Below are positions 44,593 through 52,795 of a stretch of DNA of 64,000 nucleotides, one piece after another. How positions within the stretch are numbered: position 1 is the stretch's first letter; every line of letters begins with the position of its first letter. The stretch is from Bog-950 sp046329515. GTDB taxonomy: Bacteria; Bacteroidota; Bacteroidia; Chitinophagales; LD1. The stretch lies in the NCBI GenBank assembly GCA_046329515.1, contig JAXLUM010000004.1:310001-374000 (forward strand). The letters run 5' to 3'. Made by a program: the position numbers and the translations under genes. The notes beneath the pieces are model-generated. The model did not search any database, was not told where the DNA came from, and was given only the letters and a program-made list of their open reading frames with translations.

Positions 44593-45177
44593 TTACTTGG
44601 GCAGAACTGCCTTATACTGCTTTACCGCCTCTGCATACCTGCCAATATTTAAACCGGAGGTAGAGTATAAGGAATGCACCTCTATTACCCTATCCTTCAA
44701 TTTAAAACTACCATGAATGGGAATTTTGGTTCCCTCCACTTTACTGGGAATTTTGCGCTCATGAAGTAGTTCGTAAAATAAATGGTGCGCACTAACGGGG
44801 CCTGAACTACCGGTTAGTATTACGGTATTTATTGATGGATGATTAGTAAGTATTTTTAATATATCCATTTTAGCTAAAATCTCCAGGTCACTATCCTTAC
44901 TGCTTTCAGCTACTTTACGGCGGCATTGGTAAACGGTATCTGATAAGGCAATGCCTTTTTCATAAATAAGAGCTAATCTTTCCTTAGCAGCTTCCTCGCC
45001 GCTTTTATGCAGAAATGGCCTTTTGTAAATTTCACTTAGCATACGCCAAAAAAAATTGCTGCGTCCCGGGTAATACGCATTAAAACGCCAGTTTTTACTA
45101 TGCGTAGGGAAGGTGCCTAATATTAAGCAGGTAGCATTAGGCGGTACAAAATCATCAAATGGATGTGTTTCAATCAT
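44593..45177 (-). CDS. Uracil-DNA glycosylase superfamily protein
   Basis: A 194-aa DNA-repair glycosylase of the UDG fold. The N-terminal LILGTFPTHSKNWRFNAYYPGRSNFFWRML region contains the superfamily's catalytic-loop pattern and the YxxxRNxFW-like motif, and the C-terminal HSLYSTSGLN block matches the minor-groove HPSxxx loop. It is close to the family 6 (hypoxanthine-DNA glycosylase-like) members, but substrate (uracil, hypoxanthine or other) is not settled. It sits inside the menaquinone operon. Confidence 0.82.
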   Translation of the reverse strand: MIETHPFDDFVPPNATCLILGTFPTHSKNWRFNAYYPGRSNFFWRMLSEIYKRPFLHKSGEEAAKERLALIYEKGIALSDTVYQCRRKVAESSKDSDLEILAKMDILKILTNHPSINTVILTGSSGPVSAHHLFYELLHERKIPSKVEGTKIPIHGSFKLKDRVIEVHSLYSTSGLNIGRYAEAVKQYKAVLPK

Positions 45178-45277
45178 AGAGGTCGAGCACTGAATATCAT
45201 CAGTAAAATACTAAAGGTATTCATGCAATAAATGTACCTTTTCACTACAACTGTAATGATTTAGCATCAGTATTTAG

Positions 45278-45310
45278 CCCTCACCTTTAGGCGAGAATTA
45301 AGAGGGGTTT
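45278..45310. repeat. Degenerate member of the intergenic repeat family
   Basis: The gap between menB and the glycosylase gene holds CCCTCACCTTTAGGCGAG followed by ATTAAGAGGGG. It resembles the frame at 46160-46198 and 54547-54595 but has no inner hairpin and several mismatches, so it looks like a decayed copy. Confidence 0.4.
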
Positions 45311-46130
45311 ACGGAAACTTTGGAAACTTGCTCCAGTCCGGTTTGCGCTTTTCTATAAAGGCGTTTTTGCCTTCTTTGGCTTCATCGCTTAGGTAGTAAA
45401 GCAGGGTGGCGTTGCCGGCTAGCTCCTGTATGCCTGCCTGTCCGTCCAACTCGGCATTAAAGCTGGCTTTAAGCATACGTATAGCTAAAGGAGATTTCTC
45501 CTGTATTTTCTGGCACCATTCTACGGTTACATCTTCCAGCATTTCCAAAGGCACAACCTTGTTTACAAGGCCCATAGCTAAAGCATCCTGCGCGTTGTAT
45601 TGGTCGCACAGGTACCAAATTTCGCGAGCCTTCTTTTGACCTACGCAGCGGGCAAGGTAACTTGCACCAAAGCCACCATCAAAACTGCCCACCTTAGGTC
45701 CGGTTTGGCCGAAAATGGCGTTTTCGCTGGCTATTGATAAATCGCATACTACGTGCAACACGTGTCCGCCGCCAATAGCATAACCGTTTACCATGGCAAT
45801 AACTGCCTTAGGAATTGAACGTATTTGTTTTTGAAGATCCAACACATTCAGGCGCGGAACGGTATCCTTACCCACGTAACCTCCATGGCCACGCACGTTT
45901 TGGTCGCCACCGCTGCAAAAGGCCATATCGCCTTCGCCGGTTAGTATTATTGTTTGAATATCCATGCTATCGCGGCAGGTATTCATAGCATCTATCATTT
46001 CCTTAACAGTTAATGGTGTAAATGCATTGCGAAAACGTGGACGGTTTATAGTGATTTTGGCTATGCCTTCAAAGAATTCAAATTTTATTTCTTCGTATTG
46101 CTTTATGGTTTCCCATTCTCTTTTTGCCAT
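45309..46130 (-). CDS. menB: 1,4-dihydroxy-2-naphthoyl-CoA synthase
   Basis: Closes the second ring in menaquinone synthesis (o-succinylbenzoyl-CoA to DHNA-CoA). The 273-aa crotonase-fold protein has the MenB motif FCSGGDQNVRGHGGYVG, the oxyanion loop GYAIGGGHVLHVVCDL, GQTGPKVGSFDGGFGASYL (MenB-specific Asp/Ser region) and the C-terminal KRKPDWSKFP tail. All typical MenB residues are there. It lies between menD and the glycosylase gene. Confidence 0.96.
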   Translation of the reverse strand: MAKREWETIKQYEEIKFEFFEGIAKITINRPRFRNAFTPLTVKEMIDAMNTCRDSMDIQTIILTGEGDMAFCSGGDQNVRGHGGYVGKDTVPRLNVLDLQKQIRSIPKAVIAMVNGYAIGGGHVLHVVCDLSIASENAIFGQTGPKVGSFDGGFGASYLARCVGQKKAREIWYLCDQYNAQDALAMGLVNKVVPLEMLEDVTVEWCQKIQEKSPLAIRMLKASFNAELDGQAGIQELAGNATLLYYLSDEAKEGKNAFIEKRKPDWSKFPKFP

Positions 46131-46159
46131 TGTATTTCGTTTTATTTTTTGCTAATCCG

Positions 46160-46198
46160 TTCCTCTTTAGTCTTCCCTTTAGGGAGGATTCAGGATGG
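46160..46198. repeat. Intergenic repeat between menD and menB
   Basis: TCCTCTTTAGTC-TTCCCTTTAGGGAGGATTCAGGATGG, read left to right, has a short TTCCCT/AGGGA inverted core and an outer CCTCTTT...AGGATGG frame, related to 54547-54595. It overlaps the last codons of menD. Confidence 0.4.
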
Positions 46199-47854
46199 TT
46201 TAAATATTTTCCAATAGTCCTTAAACACCTGCGCGCTCAGTTCTCCATCTGTTTTTATTTCCAGTATGGCCGGCTTGCCGTTTTGTGGCCCGTAAAAGGT
46301 TTTCAATATATCGTCCAATCCTTTTTGGGCGTCGCAAAAGTAATAAGGGATGCCATACATGGAAGCGATATGTTCTGCCCGCAGGTTATGGCGTGTTTCA
46401 AAGAACTTTTCAAAGTCATTCACCTTGTCGGGGCCATCAATTAAACGGAAGATATTGCCCCCGGAATTATTGATAATAATAACACGCAGATTAGGAGAAA
46501 GGTTGTTGTTCCACAAAGCATTGCTATCATAAAAGAAGCTTACGTCACCCACAATGTTGACGGTCAGATTTTCTGAAACATAAGCTGCGCCTGCTGCTGT
46601 ACTTACGCAGCCGTCAATACCGCTGGTGCCGCGGTTGCTGTTTACCTGTATGCCTTTTTTATGGGTAAAGAAATTAGAGTAACGAATGGGGGAGGAGTTG
46701 CCGTATTGAATATGCGCCCCTTCAGGGAAAGAATTTACAAGCGTTTCAAACACCTTAAAATCGCAGAAAGGGACCTGTTGAAGGTACGCGCTTTTCTCTT
46801 GCTCAGTTGCAGCATATTTTTGTTTCCACCGTTCGCTGTAATCTGATTCTTGGGAAGTATTGCAGTTCAACACAGCACTTATAAAATTTGAGGGCGCATC
46901 AGTTATTTTACGGAAGCGAACAGCCCTAAAACTATTCCACTCTTCTGTGCCTTCTGTTATTTGTAGGTGAAGTTGCGGGGGATTGCGTTTCAAAAATTCT
47001 TTCAATCGCTTACTAACAACCTGCAAGCCAATTTGTATAACCAGGTGCGGACTGAAAGCCGCTGCCTCATCTTCTTTAAGCGCTGCCAGCAAACTATCTG
47101 CTGAGTAAACAAAGCTCTCACCACTGCTATTGCTGGTGGATTCTGTTATCACTACTACATTTTTGAAAGCAGCCAGTTGTTGTAATTGCTTATTCAATTC
47201 TTCATTAGGCTGCATTAAGCCAACAACCACAAGGGTTTTCTTTTCCAGTGGAATTTTTTCTATTGCTTTTGTAGAGCGCTCTTCCTTTTCGTCAATGGCG
47301 CTGGCTGAAATATTCTCTTCCGTAAACGTGTAAAGCGGTTCGCGCAAGTGAATATTTACATGCACCGGCCCGCAACCTTCGGTAGTAGTATCATCAATAG
47401 CGGCAGAAAGTAGTTGCACTATTTCATCTCCGCCTTTTTCACTTTCATCAGCACCAATGCTGTAACTCTTCTTTATGTAGTTACGGTAGATTTCATCCTG
47501 CTCAATAGCTTGGTTTTCGCCAATGCCTATCAACTCTTCAGGCCTATCGGCAGTTAGAAGAAGTAATGGAACTTTTTGGTAGAAAGCTTCACAAACGGCC
47601 GGGCCCAGGTTAAGTAGTGCCGTGCCACTTGTGCAAATAACTGCAACAGGTTGACGTAGTTGCTGGGCAATGCCAAGGGCAAAATAACCGGCCACCCGTT
47701 CATCGGGCATTACAATGCAGTCAATATCGGGTAATGAGGAAAAGGCTATAACTAAAGGAGCCGAGCGCGAACCGGGAGAAAAAACAACCTTACGGATTCC
47801 CCTGCGCCTGCAGATTGCCGCTATCAGTTGTACCCCTTTCTTCGCTGTTTGCAT
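46190..47854 (-). CDS. menD: 2-succinyl-5-enolpyruvyl-6-hydroxy-3-cyclohexene-1-carboxylate synthase
   Basis: A thiamine-diphosphate enzyme joining 2-oxoglutarate to isochorismate, second step of menaquinone synthesis. The 554 aa have VVFSPGSRSAPLVIAF near the N-terminus, the conserved glutamate region GENQAIEQDEIYRNY, NRGTSGIDGCVSTAAGAAYV and the ThDP/Mg motif GDVSFFYDSNALWNN ... NNSGGNIFRLI. The start overlaps menF by 65 bases. Confidence 0.95.
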   Translation of the reverse strand: MQTAKKGVQLIAAICRRRGIRKVVFSPGSRSAPLVIAFSSLPDIDCIVMPDERVAGYFALGIAQQLRQPVAVICTSGTALLNLGPAVCEAFYQKVPLLLLTADRPEELIGIGENQAIEQDEIYRNYIKKSYSIGADESEKGGDEIVQLLSAAIDDTTTEGCGPVHVNIHLREPLYTFTEENISASAIDEKEERSTKAIEKIPLEKKTLVVVGLMQPNEELNKQLQQLAAFKNVVVITESTSNSSGESFVYSADSLLAALKEDEAAAFSPHLVIQIGLQVVSKRLKEFLKRNPPQLHLQITEGTEEWNSFRAVRFRKITDAPSNFISAVLNCNTSQESDYSERWKQKYAATEQEKSAYLQQVPFCDFKVFETLVNSFPEGAHIQYGNSSPIRYSNFFTHKKGIQVNSNRGTSGIDGCVSTAAGAAYVSENLTVNIVGDVSFFYDSNALWNNNLSPNLRVIIINNSGGNIFRLIDGPDKVNDFEKFFETRHNLRAEHIASMYGIPYYFCDAQKGLDDILKTFYGPQNGKPAILEIKTDGELSAQVFKDYWKIFKPS

Positions 47855-49007
47855 CGGGCGGCAAAGATGCTATGTTTTTAGAAACATTCAACTCTGTTTT
47901 GGGTTGCAAAACGCTTAGAAGGGTTTGCGTTTTTATTCTGGATTCTGTCCATTCCTTACTTGGCTTGGAGTCAGCAGTAATGCCACAGCCTACAAAAAGG
48001 GCCAGCTTGCTTTTCAGCACTTTCATACAGCGCAGATTAACAAACAGGTTTATCTCCTCGTCAAGGTTAACTGGCCCCAGAAAACCACTGTAAAAACCAC
48101 GCTCAAATTTCTCGTGCTCCGTAATAAATTTTATACTCTCCCCCTTAGGTAAACCTGCTACAGCAGGTGTGGGGTGCAATTGTTCAACTACTTTTTGCCA
48201 GTTAAAATGAGGAATGCTGTCGTATAAAAAAGTGGTGCGCAGGTGCAGCAAATTGCCGGCCTCAATGGTTTCAGGCCCCGTAATTTTTGCTTCCGTTTTA
48301 GTAACCGCGGCAAAAGCGTTGGTTATATAGCGCGTTACAATTTCCTGTTCCTCTTTTTCTTTCTCTCCCCAGGCCGTTTTATTGTTCCATTGGGTATTGG
48401 CTTTTGTACCCGCCAGCGAATACGTTTTAAAACCTGTAGCATTTACCTCCAACAATATCTCCGGCGAGGCGCCAATCCATAAACCGTATTCCTGTGTGTA
48501 AACAAGCGATACAAAAGCGTTAGGGTATTTCTCGCAAAGGGCTGTAAAAAATGCCGGTGCAGAAAAGTTTTCAGGTTTCTTCTTTTTGGCTACACGGGCA
48601 GCCACAATTTTTTGAAAACTGCCTTTGCGTATCTGCTTACGTATAGTGCGCACGTAATTTTTAAACGCTGCTTTTTTCTGTGGCTTTAAACGCTGTTTGT
48701 AAACAGGGGTGCCAATGCGAACCTGCTCTACTGCAAAGTTAGGCTCGGGTAACTTATCGGCATCGCAAAAAATATCGCTACGGATAATTACGCGCTGCAC
48801 ATTTTCTGTTTCCCGAAAGGGGGCAAACAGAAAGCCCTGCTCATAGATGTGGTCTTCGCCGGGGGTGAAGTTTTTTAGTAAAGTATTGCGTTGCGCAACC
48901 ACTTTAATATTCTTTTTCCCTGGTAGGCGATAAAAGGCAAAAGGCAACTGTTTTTTGAAACAATAATCAAAAAAGGTATTGAGCGTTATTGAATTAGAGG
49001 CAGTCAC
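47790..49007 (-). CDS. menF: Isochorismate synthase
   Basis: Converts chorismate to isochorismate, entering menaquinone synthesis. The 405-aa protein is a chorismate-binding enzyme with the C-terminal signature LAGTKANTQWNN, HPTPAVAGLPKGESI, FYSGFLGPVN and NLFVNLRCMKV. It starts with GTG at 49007; I see no ATG that fits better. First gene of the men operon; a TAATTTTG box lies at 49029-49022 on the same strand. The 65-base overlap with menD implies coupled translation. Confidence 0.92.
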   Translation of the reverse strand: MTASNSITLNTFFDYCFKKQLPFAFYRLPGKKNIKVVAQRNTLLKNFTPGEDHIYEQGFLFAPFRETENVQRVIIRSDIFCDADKLPEPNFAVEQVRIGTPVYKQRLKPQKKAAFKNYVRTIRKQIRKGSFQKIVAARVAKKKKPENFSAPAFFTALCEKYPNAFVSLVYTQEYGLWIGASPEILLEVNATGFKTYSLAGTKANTQWNNKTAWGEKEKEEQEIVTRYITNAFAAVTKTEAKITGPETIEAGNLLHLRTTFLYDSIPHFNWQKVVEQLHPTPAVAGLPKGESIKFITEHEKFERGFYSGFLGPVNLDEEINLFVNLRCMKVLKSKLALFVGCGITADSKPSKEWTESRIKTQTLLSVLQPKTELNVSKNIASLPPDANSEERGTTDSGNLQAQGNP

Positions 49008-49054
49008 GAAGTGCTTTACTGCAAAATTATATTTTTACCCGCAACATTTTTGAA

Positions 49055-49684
49055 ATGATAGAGAAGGAGTTATACATAATACGCCACGGGCAAACCGAAC
49101 ACAACGCAAAAGGAATAATACAGGGCAGGGGAGTAAACCTATCCTTAAACGAGAAAGGCCAAAAGCAGGCGCAGGCCTTTTTTGAAGCCTATAAGCATGT
49201 GCCATTTGATATGTTGTATGCCTCTTCTTTAACCCGTGCGCAGGAAACCATTCAGCCTTTTCGCGATTTGGGAATTCCTTTTCAAAGCTTTAAAGAGTTG
49301 GATGAAATAAGCTGGGGCGATTTGGAAGGAACAGTTTCTACTCATGAAAGTGACAAGAGTTTTCAGGAGCTGATAGGCAAATGGAGGGCAGGGGAAGTGG
49401 ATGTAAAAACCAGCCCAACGGGTGAAAGCCCTATAGATTTACAGCAGCGCCAAAAGAAATTTTTGGAGCATGTAGTTAACACCCCGCACAAGCGTATTCT
49501 TATTGCCACGCATGGCCGCTTTATACGCGCTTTTATGTGCACCTTAACCGGAACGCCTTTAAGCGAGATGGAAAAATTCCACCATGTTAACCTTTGCTTG
49601 TATAAGGTGAACATGAAAACGGATGGAACTTTTGAGATTGAAAAGAACTGCGAGCAGGGTCATTTGCAGCACCTGGCAGTATGA
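49055..49684 (+). CDS. Histidine phosphatase family protein (phosphoglycerate-mutase-like)
   Basis: A 209-aa cytosolic enzyme with the phosphohistidine signature LYIIRHGQTEHNAKGIIQG (catalytic RHG), YASSLTRAQETIQPF (second Arg), the acid residue in LDEISWGDLEGT and the second His in IATHGRFIRAFM. It could be a phosphoglycerate mutase, a sugar-phosphate phosphatase or an alpha-ribazole phosphatase; no cobalamin genes are near, so the last is less likely. Confidence 0.88.
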   Translation: MIEKELYIIRHGQTEHNAKGIIQGRGVNLSLNEKGQKQAQAFFEAYKHVPFDMLYASSLTRAQETIQPFRDLGIPFQSFKELDEISWGDLEGTVSTHESDKSFQELIGKWRAGEVDVKTSPTGESPIDLQQRQKKFLEHVVNTPHKRILIATHGRFIRAFMCTLTGTPLSEMEKFHHVNLCLYKVNMKTDGTFEIEKNCEQGHLQHLAV

Positions 49685-49770
49685 TAGAACGGTGATTGCG
49701 TAGAGGGACACTGATTAAGTTCAGTACACTATCGGCTTGTCCAAAGCCTGTTTTCATTATCTTTGAAAAG

Positions 49771-51000
49771 ATGAGAATACTTTGGTCATTGGTTTTTCTC
49801 TTTTTACTGCAATACCTGCCGGCTCAAAATCAGTGGACGCTTTTTAATTCTTCTAATTCTGCCCTTCCTGATAACGTAATCCGCTGCCTGGCTAAAGATG
49901 CGCAGGGAAATGTATGGATAGGCACAGATAATGGCGTCGCCAAATTTGATGGCAACACTTTTACGGTTATTGATAGCAGCAATTCAGATTTGCCGGTTAA
50001 CCAAATACGCAGCATTGCGTTTGATACTTCAAATCATTTGTGGGTAGGGACCCTGCAGGCCGGTGTTGCCGTTTTCGATGGCAGTAATTGGATTAACTAT
50101 ACCTCGCAAAACAGCGCTTTGCCCGACGACCAGGTGCGCACTATTGCCTTTGATACTGCAGGTGATGCTTGGCTGGGCACCACAGGTGGTGTAGTGCATA
50201 TAAGCAGTGAGGGTTGGGAAGTGTATGGGATGTTCAATTCGCCTTTAGCTTCCAATAATATCAATCACATTTTTGTGCAGGATGCTACCATTTGGGTTGG
50301 TACTGTTAATGGAGGCTTAAGCCGTAAAGTGGGCAGCGTTTGGAACACCTACACCCACCAAAACAGCGGCATGTTGGATAATACCGCCTATCATTTAACG
50401 GATGATATTTTCGGTAACCTGTGGTTTGCCACACCGGCACAAGGACTTGGCCGTTACAATGGCAATGGCTGGTATTTCCGTTCTATCTCTAATTCCGGTT
50501 TGCCAACTAATGGGCTGAGCGCTATAGAGGTAGTTAAACATACGGATGTAAAATACATTGGCACTATTGATAAAGGCCTTGTCCGTTGGACAAATGGCTT
50601 GCCCTTTGATTCGTTTACGGTGAACAATTCACCCATGCCTGACAACCATGTTACCTGCCTGCTGCAATACAACGACAGCACGTTTTATATAGGCACTGCC
50701 AGCAGTGGTTTGGTTAAGTTTGTTGATACCACGCAATACCCTTTGGTTTCGGCGGTAAAAGAATTGAATGATGCCGCTGAGATAATGGTGTATCCGAACC
50801 CCGCAACGGTCTTTATCTCTTTATCTAATGTTATTGCGAACGCTTCAGTTTCTATTAGTGATGCAATGGGTAGGGAAGTGTTGCAATCATTTACCGTCAA
50901 CAATTACCCAATAGATATTTCGGATTTAGCGGCGGGTGTTTATTTTCTTCAGATCAGGAGGACGGGCGAATTTTACAGAGTGAAGTTTATTAAAGAATAA
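49771..51000 (+). CDS. Secreted two-component-regulator-type beta-propeller with T9SS sorting domain
   Basis: A 409-aa secreted protein: signal peptide (ending LPAQ), about eight propeller repeats (GNVWIGTDNGVAKFDG, HLWVGTLQAGVAVFDG, DAWLGTTGGVVHI and so on, residues 25-320) like the sensor propellers of hybrid two-component systems, but with no membrane or kinase part, and a T9SS type A domain (MVYPNPATVFISLSNV). The ATG at 49771 is chosen because the upstream frame from 49696 adds 25 residues without function. A hairpin-rich repeat follows. Confidence 0.85.
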   Translation: MRILWSLVFLFLLQYLPAQNQWTLFNSSNSALPDNVIRCLAKDAQGNVWIGTDNGVAKFDGNTFTVIDSSNSDLPVNQIRSIAFDTSNHLWVGTLQAGVAVFDGSNWINYTSQNSALPDDQVRTIAFDTAGDAWLGTTGGVVHISSEGWEVYGMFNSPLASNNINHIFVQDATIWVGTVNGGLSRKVGSVWNTYTHQNSGMLDNTAYHLTDDIFGNLWFATPAQGLGRYNGNGWYFRSISNSGLPTNGLSAIEVVKHTDVKYIGTIDKGLVRWTNGLPFDSFTVNNSPMPDNHVTCLLQYNDSTFYIGTASSGLVKFVDTTQYPLVSAVKELNDAAEIMVYPNPATVFISLSNVIANASVSISDAMGREVLQSFTVNNYPIDISDLAAGVYFLQIRRTGEFYRVKFIKE

Positions 51001-51030
51001 AATAGCTGTTGCTTGCCTGAATGACTGTTC

Positions 51031-51129
51031 TGTCATGCCGACTCCGATTTATCGGTGGAGGCATCTTAATTTGCAGTTAGCTGGATTTATCAAGATCTCT
51101 CACTTCGCCAAGCTTCGTTCGAGATGACA
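51031..51129. repeat. Intergenic TGTCAT...ATGACA repeat element, copy 1
   Basis: Terminal inverted TGTCAT (51031-51036) and ATGACA (51124-51129) enclose 87 bases with an inner hairpin (ccgat/atcgg at 51044-51055) and TCTCAC...GAGA. It lies between the propeller gene and the leftward lipoprotein gene. Similar elements are at 54323-54405 and 54424-54513. Confidence 0.6.
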
Positions 51130-51157
51130 AAAGCCAAACATCTATCAACTCAGACTT

Positions 51158-51574
51158 TTACCTTGCCGGCACCGGCACTGTGTTGTCATCAGTAAAACCC
51201 TCAATGCGCTCCGGTGAAACAATACTTACCCAAACTACATCGTCTGCTACATCAATGTCTACTCTTCTTACTTCAAGGGTACCGTTGTTGCAGTCTACAT
51301 AAACAGAGTGGATAGTGCTGCCATCAACAACAATGGGCTTTCCGCATTGGGTGCCGGCCATAAAATCCTGAAAGCGGTCTTTTAAAATATTGGCGAGCCT
51401 TCTTTCAACAATGTGGTTGGTTAAAAAGCCTACTTCCGATGGTAGCTTGCCGTTATACTGCAATAAAAAAGCGAACTCGCCTTTTGCAGGCTTGTTCGCT
51501 TTGGTTTCTTTTTGGGGTGTTGGGTTGCATGCACTTAAAAGCAGAAAAAGCATTAAGGGCAGGCTGTATTTCAT
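51158..51574 (-). CDS. Hypothetical lipoprotein
   Basis: A 138-aa lipoprotein (lipobox LSAC, Cys16), then a Lys-rich linker and a folded domain with QYNGKLPSEVGFLTNHIVERRL, FMAGTQCGKPIVVDG and a closing VDIDVADDVVWVSIVSPE. No family recognised. It lies one base downstream of the deoxyhypusine-synthase-like gene, so the two may be transcribed together. Two Cys in the mature domain could pair. Confidence 0.75.
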   Translation of the reverse strand: MKYSLPLMLFLLLSACNPTPQKETKANKPAKGEFAFLLQYNGKLPSEVGFLTNHIVERRLANILKDRFQDFMAGTQCGKPIVVDGSTIHSVYVDCNNGTLEVRRVDIDVADDVVWVSIVSPERIEGFTDDNTVPVPAR

Positions 51575-51575
51575 A

Positions 51576-52547
51576 TTACCACTTTAGCAGGTAAGCGAAA
51601 ATTAAAGGCGCTACAATCGTAGCATCGCTCTCCACAATAAACTTAGGGGTATCAATACCCAGTTTACCCCAGGTAATTTTTTCGTTCGGCACGGCGCCGC
51701 TATAACTGCCGTAAGAGGTAGTTGAGTCGCTTATCTGGCAGAAGTAACTCCAGAACGGAACATCATGCCAGCCAAGGTCCTGGTACATCATAGGCACTAC
51801 GCAAATAGGGAAATCGCCGGCAATACCGCCGCCAATCTGGAAAAAGCCTACGCCTTTACCACCGCTGTTTTGGCGGTACCAATCGCTTAACCAAACCATA
51901 TACTCAATACCGCCGCGTACGGTGGTGGCCTTAATATCATTCTTTATGCAGTAGCTGGCAAAAATGTTACCCATGGTGCTGTCCTCCCAACCCGGACATA
52001 TAATGGGCAGGTTCTTTTCGGCGGCAGCAATCATCCAGCTATGCTTGGGGTCAATCTCGTAGTATTGCTCCAGCACTCCGCTTAAAATCATTTTATACAT
52101 AAACTCATGCGGAAAGTAACGCTCGCCTTTAGTGTCGGCATCTTTCCACAACTCATATATGTGTTTCTGCAGGCGGCGGAAGGCTTCTTCCTCCGGTATG
52201 CAGGTATCAGTTACACGGTTAAAGCCGTTTTCCAATAAATCCCATTCTTCCTGTGGGCTAAGGTCGCGGTAATTAGGCACGCGCTTGTAGTGCGTATGCG
52301 CCACAAGGTTCATCAGGTCCTCCTCAAGGTTAGCGCCTGTGCAGCTTATAATAGCTACCTTATCCTGGCGTATCATTTCAGCAAGGCTAATGCCCAACTC
52401 AGCCGTGCTCATGGCGCCGGCCAGGGTTATCATCATTTTACCGCCCTCGGCAAGGTGTGTTTCATATCCTTTAGCAGCATCTACCAGCGCAGCAGCGTTA
52501 AAGTGGCGGTAGTGGTGCGTAACAAAATCTCTTATTGGTGATGCCAT
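51576..52547 (-). CDS. Deoxyhypusine synthase-like protein
   Basis: A 323-aa homologue of eukaryotic and archaeal deoxyhypusine synthase, which transfers an aminobutyl group from spermidine via an NAD-dependent imine. The lysine that carries the enzyme-substrate intermediate is kept (ITWGKLGID, Lys295), as are the NAD-binding region FQIGGGIAGDFPICVVP, an early AGAMSTAELGISLAEMI and TGANLEEDLMN. Bacteria have no eIF5A, so the target must differ; bacterial relatives are thought to make homospermidine or other polyamines. The substrate here is not known. No other polyamine genes are adjacent. Confidence 0.88.
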   Translation of the reverse strand: MASPIRDFVTHHYRHFNAAALVDAAKGYETHLAEGGKMMITLAGAMSTAELGISLAEMIRQDKVAIISCTGANLEEDLMNLVAHTHYKRVPNYRDLSPQEEWDLLENGFNRVTDTCIPEEEAFRRLQKHIYELWKDADTKGERYFPHEFMYKMILSGVLEQYYEIDPKHSWMIAAAEKNLPIICPGWEDSTMGNIFASYCIKNDIKATTVRGGIEYMVWLSDWYRQNSGGKGVGFFQIGGGIAGDFPICVVPMMYQDLGWHDVPFWSYFCQISDSTTSYGSYSGAVPNEKITWGKLGIDTPKFIVESDATIVAPLIFAYLLKW

Positions 52548-52608
52548 AATTCTATGTGTTTATTCGCGGGCGAAAATCAGAAAAATATTCAAACTGCAAA
52601 GGATTACC

Positions 52609-52729
52609 TCCTCACCCTCCCGTAGTATCGGGACCCCTTTCCCGGGGGAGAGGGGCCTTAGCATTCTTTTTTCGGAATTTGCCCACAAAGGCTTTTTTAC
52701 CCTCTCCTTTGGAGAGGGCAGGGTGAGGA
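52609..52729. repeat. Composite intergenic repeat with terminal inverted repeats
   Basis: A 121-base element bounded by perfect 10-bp inverted repeats TCCTCACCCT (52609-52618) and AGGGTGAGGA (52720-52729). It contains a perfect 8-bp hairpin CCCTCTCC/GGAGAGGG (52700-52718) and a second GGGAGAGGGG box. It looks like two copies of the CCCTTC...GGGTGAGG family set head to head. It has no coding capacity. The 250-base gap between the deoxyhypusine-synthase-like gene and the next gene is mostly this element. Confidence 0.65.
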
Positions 52730-52795
52730 TGCATTCAAATCCGCTCTTCGTTGAGGAACGTATTTGCATTATATTCGAGTTACACCTATAAACCC

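Noticed and set aside
51576..52547. Hypusine modification of a bacterial translation factor
   Set aside because: Bacteria lack eIF5A and no such target is in the window; the homologue is called by family only.
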